From: Veillonellaceae bacterium UBA5809 | GTDB lineage: Bacteria > Bacillota > Negativicutes > Veillonellales > Dialisteraceae | Direction: 5' to 3' | Assembly: GCA_002417965.1 (NCBI GenBank) | Contig: DIDD01000071.1 | Span: forward strand, 1 to 28,676 | Length of the DNA: 28,676 nt | Position numbers and translations under genes: made by a program | Shown here: positions 1-7,034 of the stretch, one piece after another | How the letters are laid out: each line of letters begins with the position of its first letter | How positions within the stretch are numbered: the stretch's first letter is position 1 | Notes under the pieces: model-generated | Seen by the model: the letters and a program-made list of their open reading frames with translations, nothing else | Databases searched by the model: none | Told to the model about the DNA's origin: nothing

Positions 1-312
1 TATAATGCAGCCGGTCCCGGACAGTCTCTGGATGGGGAAACAGAAAAACGGATCAGGGATTTGAACCGACCTGTAAAATTAAAAATTGCTGTTTCTTTGT
101 CCTGTACCATGTGCCCCGATCTGGTGGCCGCCGCGCAGCGGATTGCAGCAGATAATCCTCATGTGGAAACGGATGTTTATGATCTGCAGCATTATCCCGA
201 TATGCAGAAAAAGTATAATATTATGAGTGTGCCATGCATGGTCATTAATGATGAAACGGTAGAGTTCGGAAAGAAAAGCGTTCCAGAACTGCTGGATCTG
301 ATGCAGGCCTGA
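1..312 (+). CDS. C-terminal end of a thioredoxin-reductase-like flavoprotein with a glutaredoxin-like (Thioredoxin_3) domain; 5' end outside window
   Basis: The reading frame is open from base 1, so this is the tail (103 residues) of a longer protein, not an 83-residue gene starting at the TTG at 61. The visible part is one thioredoxin-fold domain with a CxxC redox motif (SCTMCPD) and a cis-proline motif (SVPCMVIND). This matches the AhpF-N-like domain that in many anaerobic Bacillota is fused to the C terminus of a TrxB/AhpF-type FAD oxidoreductase that reduces peroxiredoxins. The family assignment rests on these motifs. The flavoprotein part is inferred, because it lies upstream of the window. 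The stop is followed at once by a strong terminator, so this is the last gene of its unit. Confidence 0.75.
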   Translation, partial: YNAAGPGQSLDGETEKRIRDLNRPVKLKIAVSLSCTMCPDLVAAAQRIAADNPHVETDVYDLQHYPDMQKKYNIMSVPCMVINDETVEFGKKSVPELLDLMQA

Positions 313-322
313 GCAAAATATT

Positions 323-362
323 AAAAAAGGATTGTCCCCGTATACGGGGACAATCCTTTTTT
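323..362. terminator. Bidirectional intrinsic terminator
   Basis: A near-perfect palindrome has arms GGATTGTCCCCG and CGGGGACAATCC around a TATA loop. It is flanked by A6 on the left and T6 on the right, so an RNA from either strand would form a GC-rich hairpin followed by U residues. It lies between the convergent ends of the redox protein (stop at 312) and the patB-like gene (stop at 375) and would terminate both. Confidence 0.93.
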
Positions 363-374
363 AATAGAGATATT

Positions 375-1547
375 TCAGCGGCCAAATACTTTGCGCATCT
401 GTTCCAGTCCCTGTCCCAGTGTTTGTCTGGGACAGGCGATATTCATCCGTACGAAGCCGCTTCCTTCCGGACCGAACAGGATGCCCATGTCCATCCACAG
501 ATTGGCTTTGTAAACCAGTTCTTTTTCCAGGTCTTCATCGGTCAGACCGAAGCTTCGAAAATCGAGCCAGATCAGGTAAGTTCCGTCAGGTTCCACAAGT
601 TTTATGCCCGGAATGTGTTCCGTCAGATATTTTCTTGTGAAGTCCAGGTTTTCTTTTAAGTAGTTTTTGACATTCTCCAGCCAGGGCCGCCCTGCGCTGT
701 AGGCGGCTTCTCCCGCTACAACAGCCATCGTGTTGAGCTGGGAGTAGCCGGCACGGACCATTTCTTCCTGAAAGGCGCGGCGCAGGATTTCATTGGGAAT
801 CCAGATATTGGAGTCCTGCAGTCCGGCCAGGTTAAAAGTTTTGCTGGGGGCTGTGCAGGTAATAGTAAAATCTTCTTCGCCGTGGCGCAAAGAGGCAAAT
901 ACGGTTTGACGGTGCCCGGGATAGGTGAAGTCTCCGTGGATTTCGTCGGCAATGACACGGACACTGTATTTTCGGCAGATGCTGCTGAATCGGTCCAGCT
1001 CTTTTTCGGTCCATACCCGTCCCACCGGGTTATGGGGACTGCAGAGAATACACATTTTGACGTCATTCTCGGAAATCTTTTTTTCCAGATCTTCCCAGTC
1101 CATTTCATAATGCTCATTTTTCAAAATCAGGGGACTGGTGACCAGTTTCCTGTGGTTCGCACGGATTGATTCAGAAAAAGGATAGTAAACAGGGGGCTGG
1201 ATGAGAACCGCATCACCGGGATGGGTGAGGGCGCGGATAGCCGTGCATATGGCAAAGACAACGCCTGGGGTCTTCACCAGCCATTCAGGTTTGATTTCCC
1301 ATCCAAAATAGGACATATACCAGCTGCGGAGGGCGCGGACGTAAGGAATGCCGCTTTCAGTATATCCGAAGATACCATGGCGGACAGATTTTTCCAGGGC
1401 ATCCAGAACAGGCTGTGCAGTTTTGAAGTCCATATCTGCCACCCAGAAAGGAAGGATATCTTCCGGCTTTCCTCTTTCGGCAGCACAGTCGTATTTGAGG
1501 GAATGGGTATTTTTTCTGTTAATGACCGTATCCAGTGTATATGACAT
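375..1547 (-). CDS. patB: PatB/MalY-family PLP-dependent C-S lyase (cystathionine beta-lyase type)
   Basis: This is a 390-residue fold-type I aminotransferase-like enzyme of the MalY/PatB family, at the usual family length. The N terminus has the family signature ILPFWVADMDF. CSPHNPVGRVW (residues 169-179) and ADEIH (200-204) belong to the cofactor pocket, and Lys236 in TAPSKTFNLAG is the expected Schiff-base lysine. Family members cleave cystathionine to homocysteine, pyruvate and ammonia, or act as cysteine desulfhydrases; the sequence alone cannot decide which. An AAAGGAGGAA ribosome binding site at 1551-1560 overlaps the end of the upstream gene, whose stop lies 11 bases before this ATG, so the two genes form one operon under the T-box. 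With that partner, a beta-lyase step towards methionine is the best inference. Confidence 0.9.
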   Translation of the reverse strand: MSYTLDTVINRKNTHSLKYDCAAERGKPEDILPFWVADMDFKTAQPVLDALEKSVRHGIFGYTESGIPYVRALRSWYMSYFGWEIKPEWLVKTPGVVFAICTAIRALTHPGDAVLIQPPVYYPFSESIRANHRKLVTSPLILKNEHYEMDWEDLEKKISENDVKMCILCSPHNPVGRVWTEKELDRFSSICRKYSVRVIADEIHGDFTYPGHRQTVFASLRHGEEDFTITCTAPSKTFNLAGLQDSNIWIPNEILRRAFQEEMVRAGYSQLNTMAVVAGEAAYSAGRPWLENVKNYLKENLDFTRKYLTEHIPGIKLVEPDGTYLIWLDFRSFGLTDEDLEKELVYKANLWMDMGILFGPEGSGFVRMNIACPRQTLGQGLEQMRKVFGR

Positions 1548-1558
1548 TTTTTCCTCCT

Positions 1559-2692
1559 TTATTGAATGGCCTGTGATAAATCAGCGATCAAATCGTCTGC
1601 AGATTCCAGGCCAACAGACAGGCGGAGCAGGCAGTCGGTAATCCCTCTGGAATTTCGTTCTTCTTCGGAGAGGTCTGAATGGGTCTGTGTGGCCGGGTAG
1701 GTAATCAGGGTCTCTGTTCCGCCCAGGCTTTCAGCGAACCGTATGACGGAAAGAGAACGGAGGAGCGAAGCCGCGGTTTCCGGTGTATCTACGGTAAAGG
1801 ACAGCATGGCCCCTGCGCCCCGGGCCTGACTGAAATGGATTTCTTTGTCGGGGTAATCCGGGAGACCCGGGTAGATAACAGCGGTAACACGGCTTTGACG
1901 GGACAGCCAATCTGCCAGTACAGCAGCTGTTTGCTGCTGAGCTTCCATTCGGATAGCCAATGTTTTTATGCCTCTCAGAGTCAGCCAGCTGTCAAAAGGA
2001 GCCAGACAGGATCCAATGGTTTTGTACAGATAGCGGAGTTTTTCAGACAGTTCGGAAGAAGCTGTGACCAGAAATCCTGCCAGGGTATCATTATGTCCGC
2101 CCAGATATTTTGTGCCGCTGTGTACGACAATATCGGCGCCCAGGTCAAGGGGATTCTGAAAGTAAGGAGTCATAAAGGTATTGTCTACGATAAGAATGGC
2201 TCCGTATCGGTGGGCCACATCGGCAGCCTGTCTGATGTCAGAGGCATGCATCATAGGATTCGTGGGTGTTTCCAGATAGAGGGCCTTCGTTGTAGGGGTG
2301 AAATGCTTTTCCAGATCTTTTGTGCAGGAGGTATTGAAAAACTGGAAGTGAAGTCCGTTTTTTTCTGAAACACTGCGGAAAAGGCGTATGGAGCCCCCGT
2401 ACAGATCGTCAGATGACAGAATTTCATCACCGGGGCGGAATAGTTCCATAAGCAGACTGATGGCGGCCATGCCGCTGGAGAATGCCATACAGTCAATACC
2501 GTGCTCTAAAGCAGCTACCGCTTTTTCCAGATGGGCCCGGGTTGGATTTTGTACCCGGGAGTAGTCATATCCAGTGCTTTCTCCCAGAGCGGGGTGGGCG
2601 AATGTAGCTGTTTGATAAATTGGTACCGAAACAGATCCTGTGGAATTTGCCGGATCATCACCGGCGTGAATACAAAGTGTCCTGATATCCAT
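1559..2692 (-). CDS. Cys/Met-metabolism PLP enzyme (cystathionine gamma-synthase / gamma-lyase type)
   Basis: This is a 377-residue transsulfuration enzyme. Visible family features are YDYSRVQNPTR (the active-site tyrosine/arginine supplied across the dimer), SSGMAAI (cofactor phosphate), IVDNTF (Asp170, pyridine nitrogen) and HSGTKYLGGH with the PLP lysine at about Lys195. I chose the ATG at 2690-2692 because AGGAGGT lies at 2702-2708 with nine bases between. An in-frame ATG 42 bases upstream has no such site and falls next to the T-box terminator. Family members include cystathionine gamma-synthase (metB/metI), beta-lyase, gamma-lyase and O-acylhomoserine sulfhydrylase, and motifs do not separate them reliably. 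With a Met-type T-box and a PatB lyase next to it, gamma-synthase followed by beta-lyase (homocysteine synthesis) is the favoured reading. Confidence 0.88.
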   Translation of the reverse strand: MDIRTLCIHAGDDPANSTGSVSVPIYQTATFAHPALGESTGYDYSRVQNPTRAHLEKAVAALEHGIDCMAFSSGMAAISLLMELFRPGDEILSSDDLYGGSIRLFRSVSEKNGLHFQFFNTSCTKDLEKHFTPTTKALYLETPTNPMMHASDIRQAADVAHRYGAILIVDNTFMTPYFQNPLDLGADIVVHSGTKYLGGHNDTLAGFLVTASSELSEKLRYLYKTIGSCLAPFDSWLTLRGIKTLAIRMEAQQQTAAVLADWLSRQSRVTAVIYPGLPDYPDKEIHFSQARGAGAMLSFTVDTPETAASLLRSLSVIRFAESLGGTETLITYPATQTHSDLSEEERNSRGITDCLLRLSVGLESADDLIADLSQAIQ

Positions 2693-2732
2693 TGAATTTT
2701 GACCTCCTGTCACTACCATCATAAATCGGGGC

Positions 2733-2773
2733 AAATAAAAAATCCATCCCTTCTTTATAGAAGAGACGGATTT
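2733..2773 (-). terminator. T-box-regulated intrinsic terminator
   Basis: The minus-strand RNA pairs AAATCCGTCTCTTC (2773-2760) with GAAGGGATGGATTT (2753-2740) using two G-U pairs, followed by T6-A-T3. On the plus strand the G-U positions become A-C mismatches, so the hairpin is built for minus-strand transcription. Its left arm lies just after the T-box sequence, as expected for the alternative to the antiterminator. Confidence 0.92.
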
Positions 2774-3013
2774 GATCCCGTGTTACCACTCTGCTTTACC
2801 CGTCCGTCGCCGGTACGGGTCTCATCAGGTACGCAGGCCTATGCCTTCAATACCATAGCGCTGTAACGGGCGCACCCGGACGGCTTGATCATTCAGCCGG
2901 TCCTGCTCCGAGTCCATGTTCTGCATAAGTCTCTGCCCCGCCTCTCACCATGCGGCGGGTCTCTGTGACAGTCCCTTATACATACTCTTCTCATCCTTGC
3001 TTGTTATCTGATT
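2733..3013 (-). promoter_or_regulatory. T-box riboswitch leader, specifier probably ATG (methionine)
   Basis: Read on the minus strand, the leader has the T-box landmarks in order. A long stem I is closed by TGTATAAG pairing with CTTATGCA. AGAGA and GGTGAGAG elements lie in its upper part. A specifier loop reads GAACATGGACTC. The CCCGTTAC element precedes stem III, and TGATGAG follows it. The T-box sequence AGAGTGGTAACACGGG lies at 2777-2792, followed by a terminator. In the usual register (GAAC, then codon, then purine) the specifier is ATG at 2915-2917. TGG (Trp) is one base away and is disfavoured by position and gene context. Uncharged tRNA binding would stabilise the antiterminator and switch on the two transsulfuration genes. 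The T-box class is near certain; the amino acid is a reading by eye. Confidence 0.9.
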
Positions 3014-3019
3014 AGGGAC

Positions 3020-3048
3020 ATGATAGCATGATCGGAATAGGTTGTCAA
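3020..3048 (-). promoter_or_regulatory. Sigma-A promoter of the T-box / transsulfuration operon
   Basis: On the minus strand TTGACA (3048-3043) and TATCAT (3025-3020) are separated by exactly 17 bases. This predicts a start near 3013, just upstream of T-box stem I. Confidence 0.88.
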
Positions 3049-3097
3049 ACAGAATATTATGCCGCTGCCGGTGTGTTATGCATTTTCGGCGGGTCTG

Positions 3098-3106
3098 TGC
3101 TATAAT
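3098..3106 (+). promoter_or_regulatory. Extended -10 promoter for dusB
   Basis: TGCTATAAT is a perfect extended -10 hexamer. There is no good -35 at the 17-base position, which is common when TGn is present. Transcription would start near 3112, about 24 bases before the dusB ATG. It is divergent from the T-box promoter. Confidence 0.7.
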
Positions 3107-3135
3107 TACGGCTGCTGATAGGAGGAAAAAGGATA

Positions 3136-4119
3136 ATGGAAAAACCGGTCATCGGTTCTCTCCGTCTGGACGGATGGGCAGCACTGGCGCCTATGGCAGG
3201 AGTCAGTGATCTGCCTTTCCGTGTGATTGCCCGGTCCATGGGTGCGGTTTTGGTAACCACAGAGATGGTCAGCGGAAGAGGACTCTTTTTTAAAAATGAA
3301 AAGACACAGGAGATGCTCAGGATTGACAAGACGGAGCATCCGGCGGCACTGCAGATTTTCGGAAATGATCCGGATATTATGGCCATGGCGGCGCAGGCGG
3401 CAGAAAAAGCCGGGGCTGATGCCGTTGATATTAACATGGGCTGCCCCATGCAGAAGGTGGTAAAAAATGGTGACGGATCTGCCCTGATGCGGGACCTGCC
3501 TCTGGCAGAATCGGTTATCCGGGCAGCGGCCCATGCTGTGTCGGTGCCAGTTACGGTCAAAATGCGCCTGGGCTGGGACCGCAGCAGTCTGAATGCCGCC
3601 GAACTGGCCGCCGCGGCGGAAGAAGCCGGGGCGGCGGCAGTGACTGTTCACGGCAGAACAAGGGAGGAGTTTTACAGCGGCCATGCAGACTGGAGTGAAA
3701 TCCGCAGGGTTGTAGAATCGGTTCATATCCCGGTGTGGGGAAACGGGGATGTAACAGATGGACCGTCAGCCAAAGCGCTGATGGAGGAAACCGGGTGCTG
3801 CGGCGTGATGATTGGACGCGCGGCTTGGGGAAATCCATGGATTTTCCGTCAGATTAATGCATATCTTGAGATGGGAATTGAAATTCCGGGGCCCAGCCGG
3901 CGCGAGCGTATGGATATGGCGGTGTATCATCTCCGCGCATTAGCAGATATGAAGGGAGAGTGGGCGGCAGTCCGCGAAATGCGTGCCCATGCGTGCCGTT
4001 ATTTTCACGGACTTCCCCGTGCAGCAGCGCTCCGCAGAGGGGTTATGAGAGCGCAGTCGGTAGATCAGTTCTGCCATATTCTGGAAGAGTATGCAGCGGA
4101 GGAAGGCGGTATTCTGTAA
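3136..4119 (+). CDS. dusB: tRNA-dihydrouridine synthase, DusB type
   Basis: This 327-residue FMN enzyme reduces uridine to dihydrouridine in tRNA. It opens with the family's FMN-binding LAPMAGVSDLPFR (residues 18-29). DINMGCPMQKVVKNGDGSALM (98-118) carries the catalytic Cys103, followed by VKMRLGW, VTVHGRTREEFYSG and WGNGDV. A phosphate-binding GVMIGRAAWGNPW segment comes next and a helical RNA-binding domain fills the last roughly 90 residues. Length and motifs fit DusB. AGGAGGAAAAAGG (3121-3133) supplies the ribosome binding site for the ATG at 3136. The gene is short-leadered and stands alone between the T-box operon and the purine operon. No terminator follows it, so read-through towards the permease gene is possible. 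Confidence 0.93.
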   Translation: MEKPVIGSLRLDGWAALAPMAGVSDLPFRVIARSMGAVLVTTEMVSGRGLFFKNEKTQEMLRIDKTEHPAALQIFGNDPDIMAMAAQAAEKAGADAVDINMGCPMQKVVKNGDGSALMRDLPLAESVIRAAAHAVSVPVTVKMRLGWDRSSLNAAELAAAAEEAGAAAVTVHGRTREEFYSGHADWSEIRRVVESVHIPVWGNGDVTDGPSAKALMEETGCCGVMIGRAAWGNPWIFRQINAYLEMGIEIPGPSRRERMDMAVYHLRALADMKGEWAAVREMRAHACRYFHGLPRAAALRRGVMRAQSVDQFCHILEEYAAEEGGIL

Positions 4120-4157
4120 ATTCTGTAAAAAAATTTATTTTATATAGTGGATTTCTT

Positions 4158-4235
4158 TCTGCATCAAGAAGATGCATGAGCGGGCACCGTCTGATGCAGA
4201 TCTGTAAAAGCCCGCGGCGGCGGGGATCCGGCCGC
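4158..4235 (+). other. Structured intergenic element, possible pseudoknot RNA (unidentified)
   Basis: The gap between dusB and the permease promoter has unexpectedly ordered pairing. TCTGCATCA (4158-4166) is complementary over nine bases to TGATGCAGA (4192-4200). Inside that loop GCGGGC (4180-4185) is complementary to GCCCGC (4210-4215) further downstream, an H-type pseudoknot layout. A GC-rich hairpin (GCGGC ... GCCGC, about 4217-4235) follows. A competing small hairpin GCATC-AAGAA-GATGC (4161-4175) uses part of the same arm. I do not match it to a known riboswitch class. It lies upstream of the mapped promoter, so it would only be transcribed by read-through from dusB or from a promoter I do not see. 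Confidence 0.35.
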
Positions 4236-4278
4236 TGTATATAAGGTTGAATTTTATCATATTATCGGGGTCAGTTTA

Positions 4279-4307
4279 TTGACAACGGAAATTTTACACA
4301 TTACAAT
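4279..4307 (+). promoter_or_regulatory. Main promoter of the permease-pur operon
   Basis: TTGACA (4279-4284) and TACAAT (4302-4307) have a 17-base spacer. The predicted start is near 4314, giving a leader of about 105 bases before the permease ATG. This is the only strong promoter seen for the 8.6 kb unit that ends at the terminator after purD. Confidence 0.9.
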
Positions 4308-4313
4308 AAAAAA

Positions 4314-4419
4314 GGATTGAGCCTGTGCAGGAACGCGGGCTGTTTTGAGTCAAAGGAAAGCCTGTGCAGCATGAAAAAGCGCCGGCTTTTCTTGTTTTCA
4401 ACGTGAAGGGAGTATATGA
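4314..4419 (+). promoter_or_regulatory. Leader of the permease-pur operon with a small upstream reading frame and alternative hairpins
   Basis: The leader contains the direct repeat GCCTGTGCAG (4321-4330 and 4360-4369) and a TTTGA-G-TCAAA inverted repeat (4344-4354). A small frame at 4371-4406 would encode MKKRRLFLFST, and its TGA touches the permease ribosome binding site. GGCTTTTC (4384-4391) can pair either with a GAAAAAGC segment just before it or with GGAAAGCC (4355-4362), and T-rich sequence follows. This could be an attenuator or a translationally coupled leader peptide. I find no purine-riboswitch, ZTP or PRPP-class core. The function is inference. Confidence 0.4.
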
Positions 4420-5793
4420 ATGTTAGACAAATGGTTTCGGCTTTCCGAGCGCCAGACCACAGTCAGGACAGAAATCATGGCGGGAATTACCACGTTTATT
4501 ACCATGGCTTATATCCTGTTTGTTGCGCCAGGGGTTCTTTCGGCGGCAGGAATGGACAAGAATGCTGTTTTCCTGGCTACGGCTATCGGAGGCGGTTTGG
4601 TGACAATTGCCATGGGGTTATTTGTAAATTATCCCATATGTCTGGCTCCCGGTGTGGGTCTGCTGGCATTTTATGCATTTACCGTGTGCATCGGTATGCA
4701 GGTGCCATGGCAGACAGCATTGGGGGCTGTTTTTATTTCAGGCATTGTTTTTATCATCCTGACGGTAACCCATATCCGGCAGATGATTATCGAAGGCATT
4801 CCCAACTCCCTGAAATCAGCCATTACAGTAGGTATCGGATTATTTATCTGTATCATTGGATTAAAAATGTCGGGACTGATGGCAGTCAATCTGGCACTGT
4901 CACCAGATGTACTGCAGGCCGTTGTATCGGCCGGCGGACATTATACAACCGGGGCCAATGATACGGTATTCGGCCTGGGAGGCATGACGTCGGGCAATCA
5001 TCTTCTGACGATTTTCGGACTGTTTTTTACAGCTGTTCTCATGAGCCGTCAGATCCCGGGATCCATTCTGATCGGCATATTGACTACGACGGTGGTTTCT
5101 TATGCAGCCGGTCTGAGTCACCTGCCTTCAGGCTTTTCTCCTCTGCAGATGCCGGATTTCTCCAATAATGCTTTTTTTCAGCTCGATATTGCAGGAGCCC
5201 TTCATATGGGACTGGCCACTATTGTCCTGACATTTACATTTGTAGAGCTTTTCGATTCCATGGGCACCATGGTGGGAACGGCTACGAAAGCAGGTCTTGT
5301 CAATCCTAAGACCGGAGATTTCCCGGGCATGGGGAAAGCTCTGTTTACGGATGCCTTCGGTGTCTCTTTCGGTGCGCTTTTGGGAGCCTCTACGATTACG
5401 GCTTTTGTGGAATCGGCGGCCGGGGTCGGTGCAGGCGGGCGTACAGGCCTGACGGCGGTAACCTGCGGATTTCTGTTCCTGATCAGTTTGTTTTTAGCAC
5501 CTATAATGGGCCTGATTCCTGAAGCGGCAACAGCCCAGGCGCTCATCCTGGTAGGAGCTCTTATGCTGGAAGGTGTTAAAAATATTGATTTTTCTGATTT
5601 TACAGAAGTGTTTCCTGCATTTCTCACGATTGTTCTCATGCCTTTTACGTACAGCATTGCGAATGGAATCTGCGGAGGATTTGTTGCTTATTCTCTGTTG
5701 AAGCTGGCTACCGGCCGCGGAAGTGATGTCCATCCGATTGTTTATATTCTTTCCGTTTTAATTATTGCCCGGTTCATTTTCCTGGGAGAATAA
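4420..5793 (+). CDS. pbuG: NCS2-family purine permease (AzgA/PbuG type)
   Basis: This is a 457-residue polytopic membrane protein of the AzgA-like branch of the NCS2 (nucleobase-cation symporter-2) family, which imports hypoxanthine, guanine or adenine. The N terminus RTEIMAGITTFITMAYI and the family motifs NYPICLAPGVGLLAF and FVELFDSMGTMVGTATKAG are clear. About a dozen hydrophobic segments follow, with a late GASTITAFVESAAGVGAGGRTGLTAV region that in this family contributes to the substrate site. The ATG at 4420 has GAAGGGAG at 4405-4412; an out-of-frame ATG lies four bases earlier. It is the first gene of the purine operon, 12 bases before purE, so purine uptake and synthesis are expressed together. 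The exact substrate cannot be read from the sequence. Confidence 0.9.
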   Translation: MLDKWFRLSERQTTVRTEIMAGITTFITMAYILFVAPGVLSAAGMDKNAVFLATAIGGGLVTIAMGLFVNYPICLAPGVGLLAFYAFTVCIGMQVPWQTALGAVFISGIVFIILTVTHIRQMIIEGIPNSLKSAITVGIGLFICIIGLKMSGLMAVNLALSPDVLQAVVSAGGHYTTGANDTVFGLGGMTSGNHLLTIFGLFFTAVLMSRQIPGSILIGILTTTVVSYAAGLSHLPSGFSPLQMPDFSNNAFFQLDIAGALHMGLATIVLTFTFVELFDSMGTMVGTATKAGLVNPKTGDFPGMGKALFTDAFGVSFGALLGASTITAFVESAAGVGAGGRTGLTAVTCGFLFLISLFLAPIMGLIPEAATAQALILVGALMLEGVKNIDFSDFTEVFPAFLTIVLMPFTYSIANGICGGFVAYSLLKLATGRGSDVHPIVYILSVLIIARFIFLGE

Positions 5794-5805
5794 GGAGGAA
5801 TTTTC

Positions 5806-6297
5806 ATGCATGCATCGGTGATTATGGGAAGTGATTCCGATCTGCCAGTTATGAGAAAAGCACTGGATATTCTGGAGGAGTTCGGCGTGTCCTATGATGC
5901 GGTCTTGGCGTCTGCCCACAGGACGCCGCAAAAGCTGGCTGATTTTGTGGAAGCTGAAGAAAAGAAAAACTGTGCCGTGTATATTGCCGGTGCCGGCATG
6001 GCGGCAGCTCTTCCCGGTGTGGTTGCCAGTTTGACATGCCGTCCTGTAATAGGAGTTCCCCTGGCCGGTTCCCGGCTGGAGGGAATGGATGCACTGCTGT
6101 CGATTGTGCAGATGCCTTCGGGCATGCCTGTGGCCACCGTTGCAGTTGACGGAGCCAAGAATGCCGCTTTGCTGGCGGTGCAGATTGGGGCCGTATCAGA
6201 TCCGGCGCTGGCAGAGAAGTACAGCGCTTATCGGAAAGAAATGGCGGACCAGATTGATCATAAAGATAAAAAGCTCCAGAAAGAACTAGGGCGATGA
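5806..6297 (+). CDS. purE: N5-carboxyaminoimidazole ribonucleotide mutase
   Basis: This 163-residue PurE rearranges N5-CAIR to CAIR in purine synthesis. It shows GSDSDLPVM (residues 8-16), SAHRTP (about 36-41), the IAGAGMAAALPGVVA loop and VPLAGSRLEGMDALLSIVQMPSGMPVATV. These resemble class I mutases (SAHRTP and AGAGMAA-LPG) more than the class II direct AIR carboxylases. Class I normally needs PurK to make N5-CAIR, and no purK is present in this operon or window. An AAGGAGGAA site that overlaps the permease stop codon drives the ATG at 5806. The lysine-rich last 30 residues are variable in the family. Confidence 0.95.
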   Translation: MHASVIMGSDSDLPVMRKALDILEEFGVSYDAVLASAHRTPQKLADFVEAEEKKNCAVYIAGAGMAAALPGVVASLTCRPVIGVPLAGSRLEGMDALLSIVQMPSGMPVATVAVDGAKNAALLAVQIGAVSDPALAEKYSAYRKEMADQIDHKDKKLQKELGR

Positions 6298-6320
6298 GTT
6301 TACCAAAAGGGGGATTTATC

Positions 6321-7034
6321 ATGAAACAATTGGATATGCTGTATGAGGGCAAGGCAAAAAAGGTTTATAAGACAGACGATGAAGATCATTATATTGTCCA
6401 TTATAAAGATGATGCCACGGCGTTAAACGGAGCCAAAAAAGGAACTATTTATGACAAGGGCGTTTTCAATAATAAAATTACTTCTTTCTTTTTCACATTG
6501 CTGAAGAAAAACGGCATCGACAATCATTTTGAAAAAATGATTAATGACAGAGACCAGATTGTCAAAAAGCTTCAGATGCTTCCTCTGGAGGTTATCGTCA
6601 GAAATGTGGTGGCCGGATCCATGGCAAAGCGCCTGGGACGTGAAGAAGGGGAAGTGCTCATCAGACCGACAGTGGAATTTTCATTAAAGAGTGATCCTCT
6701 GGATGATCCTTGGATTAATGAATATTATGCAGTTTCTCTGGGGCTGGCTACAGAGGAACAGGTAAAAGAAGTCATCCGTCAGGCTTTTGCTGTGAATGAT
6801 GTGCTGAAGCCTTTCCTGGCGGATAAAGGAGTTGTTTTGGTCGATTTTAAATTGGAATTCGGACTTTTTCACGGCCAGGTGATGCTGGGGGATGAAATTT
6901 CTCCGGATACATGCCGGTTCTGGGATGCAGATACACATGAACATCTCGATAAGGACCGTTTCCGCCGTGATCTGGGAGATGTAGATGGAGGATATAAGGA
7001 AATGCTGAAGCGCCTCACTGGTGAAGTCCTGTGA
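6321..7034 (+). CDS. purC: Phosphoribosylaminoimidazole-succinocarboxamide (SAICAR) synthase
   Basis: This 237-residue enzyme condenses CAIR with aspartate using ATP. It has the N-terminal LYEGKAKKVYKTDD, YKDDATALNGAKKG, LEVIVRNVVAGSMAKRLG, LVDFKLEFGLF and GDEISPDTCRFWD, all family hallmarks. I start it at the ATG at 6321, with AAAAGGGGGA in front (6305-6314), because homologues begin just before LYEGKAKK. An in-frame ATG at 6294 overlaps the purE stop but has a poor ribosome site. Its stop overlaps the purF start by four bases (GTGA). Confidence 0.96.
   Translation: MKQLDMLYEGKAKKVYKTDDEDHYIVHYKDDATALNGAKKGTIYDKGVFNNKITSFFFTLLKKNGIDNHFEKMINDRDQIVKKLQMLPLEVIVRNVVAGSMAKRLGREEGEVLIRPTVEFSLKSDPLDDPWINEYYAVSLGLATEEQVKEVIRQAFAVNDVLKPFLADKGVVLVDFKLEFGLFHGQVMLGDEISPDTCRFWDADTHEHLDKDRFRRDLGDVDGGYKEMLKRLTGEVL

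Noticed and set aside
2693..2734. 14-residue N-terminal extension of the transsulfuration enzyme
   Set aside because: Its ATG abuts the T-box terminator, and AGGAGGT sits inside the extension at the right distance for the ATG at 2692.
2914..2916. TGG (tryptophan) as T-box specifier
   Set aside because: It is one base out of the usual register after GAAC, and the downstream genes have no tryptophan role.
4314..4419. Purine, PRPP or ZTP riboswitch in the permease-pur leader
   Set aside because: The conserved cores of these classes could not be found; the hairpins present do not match them.
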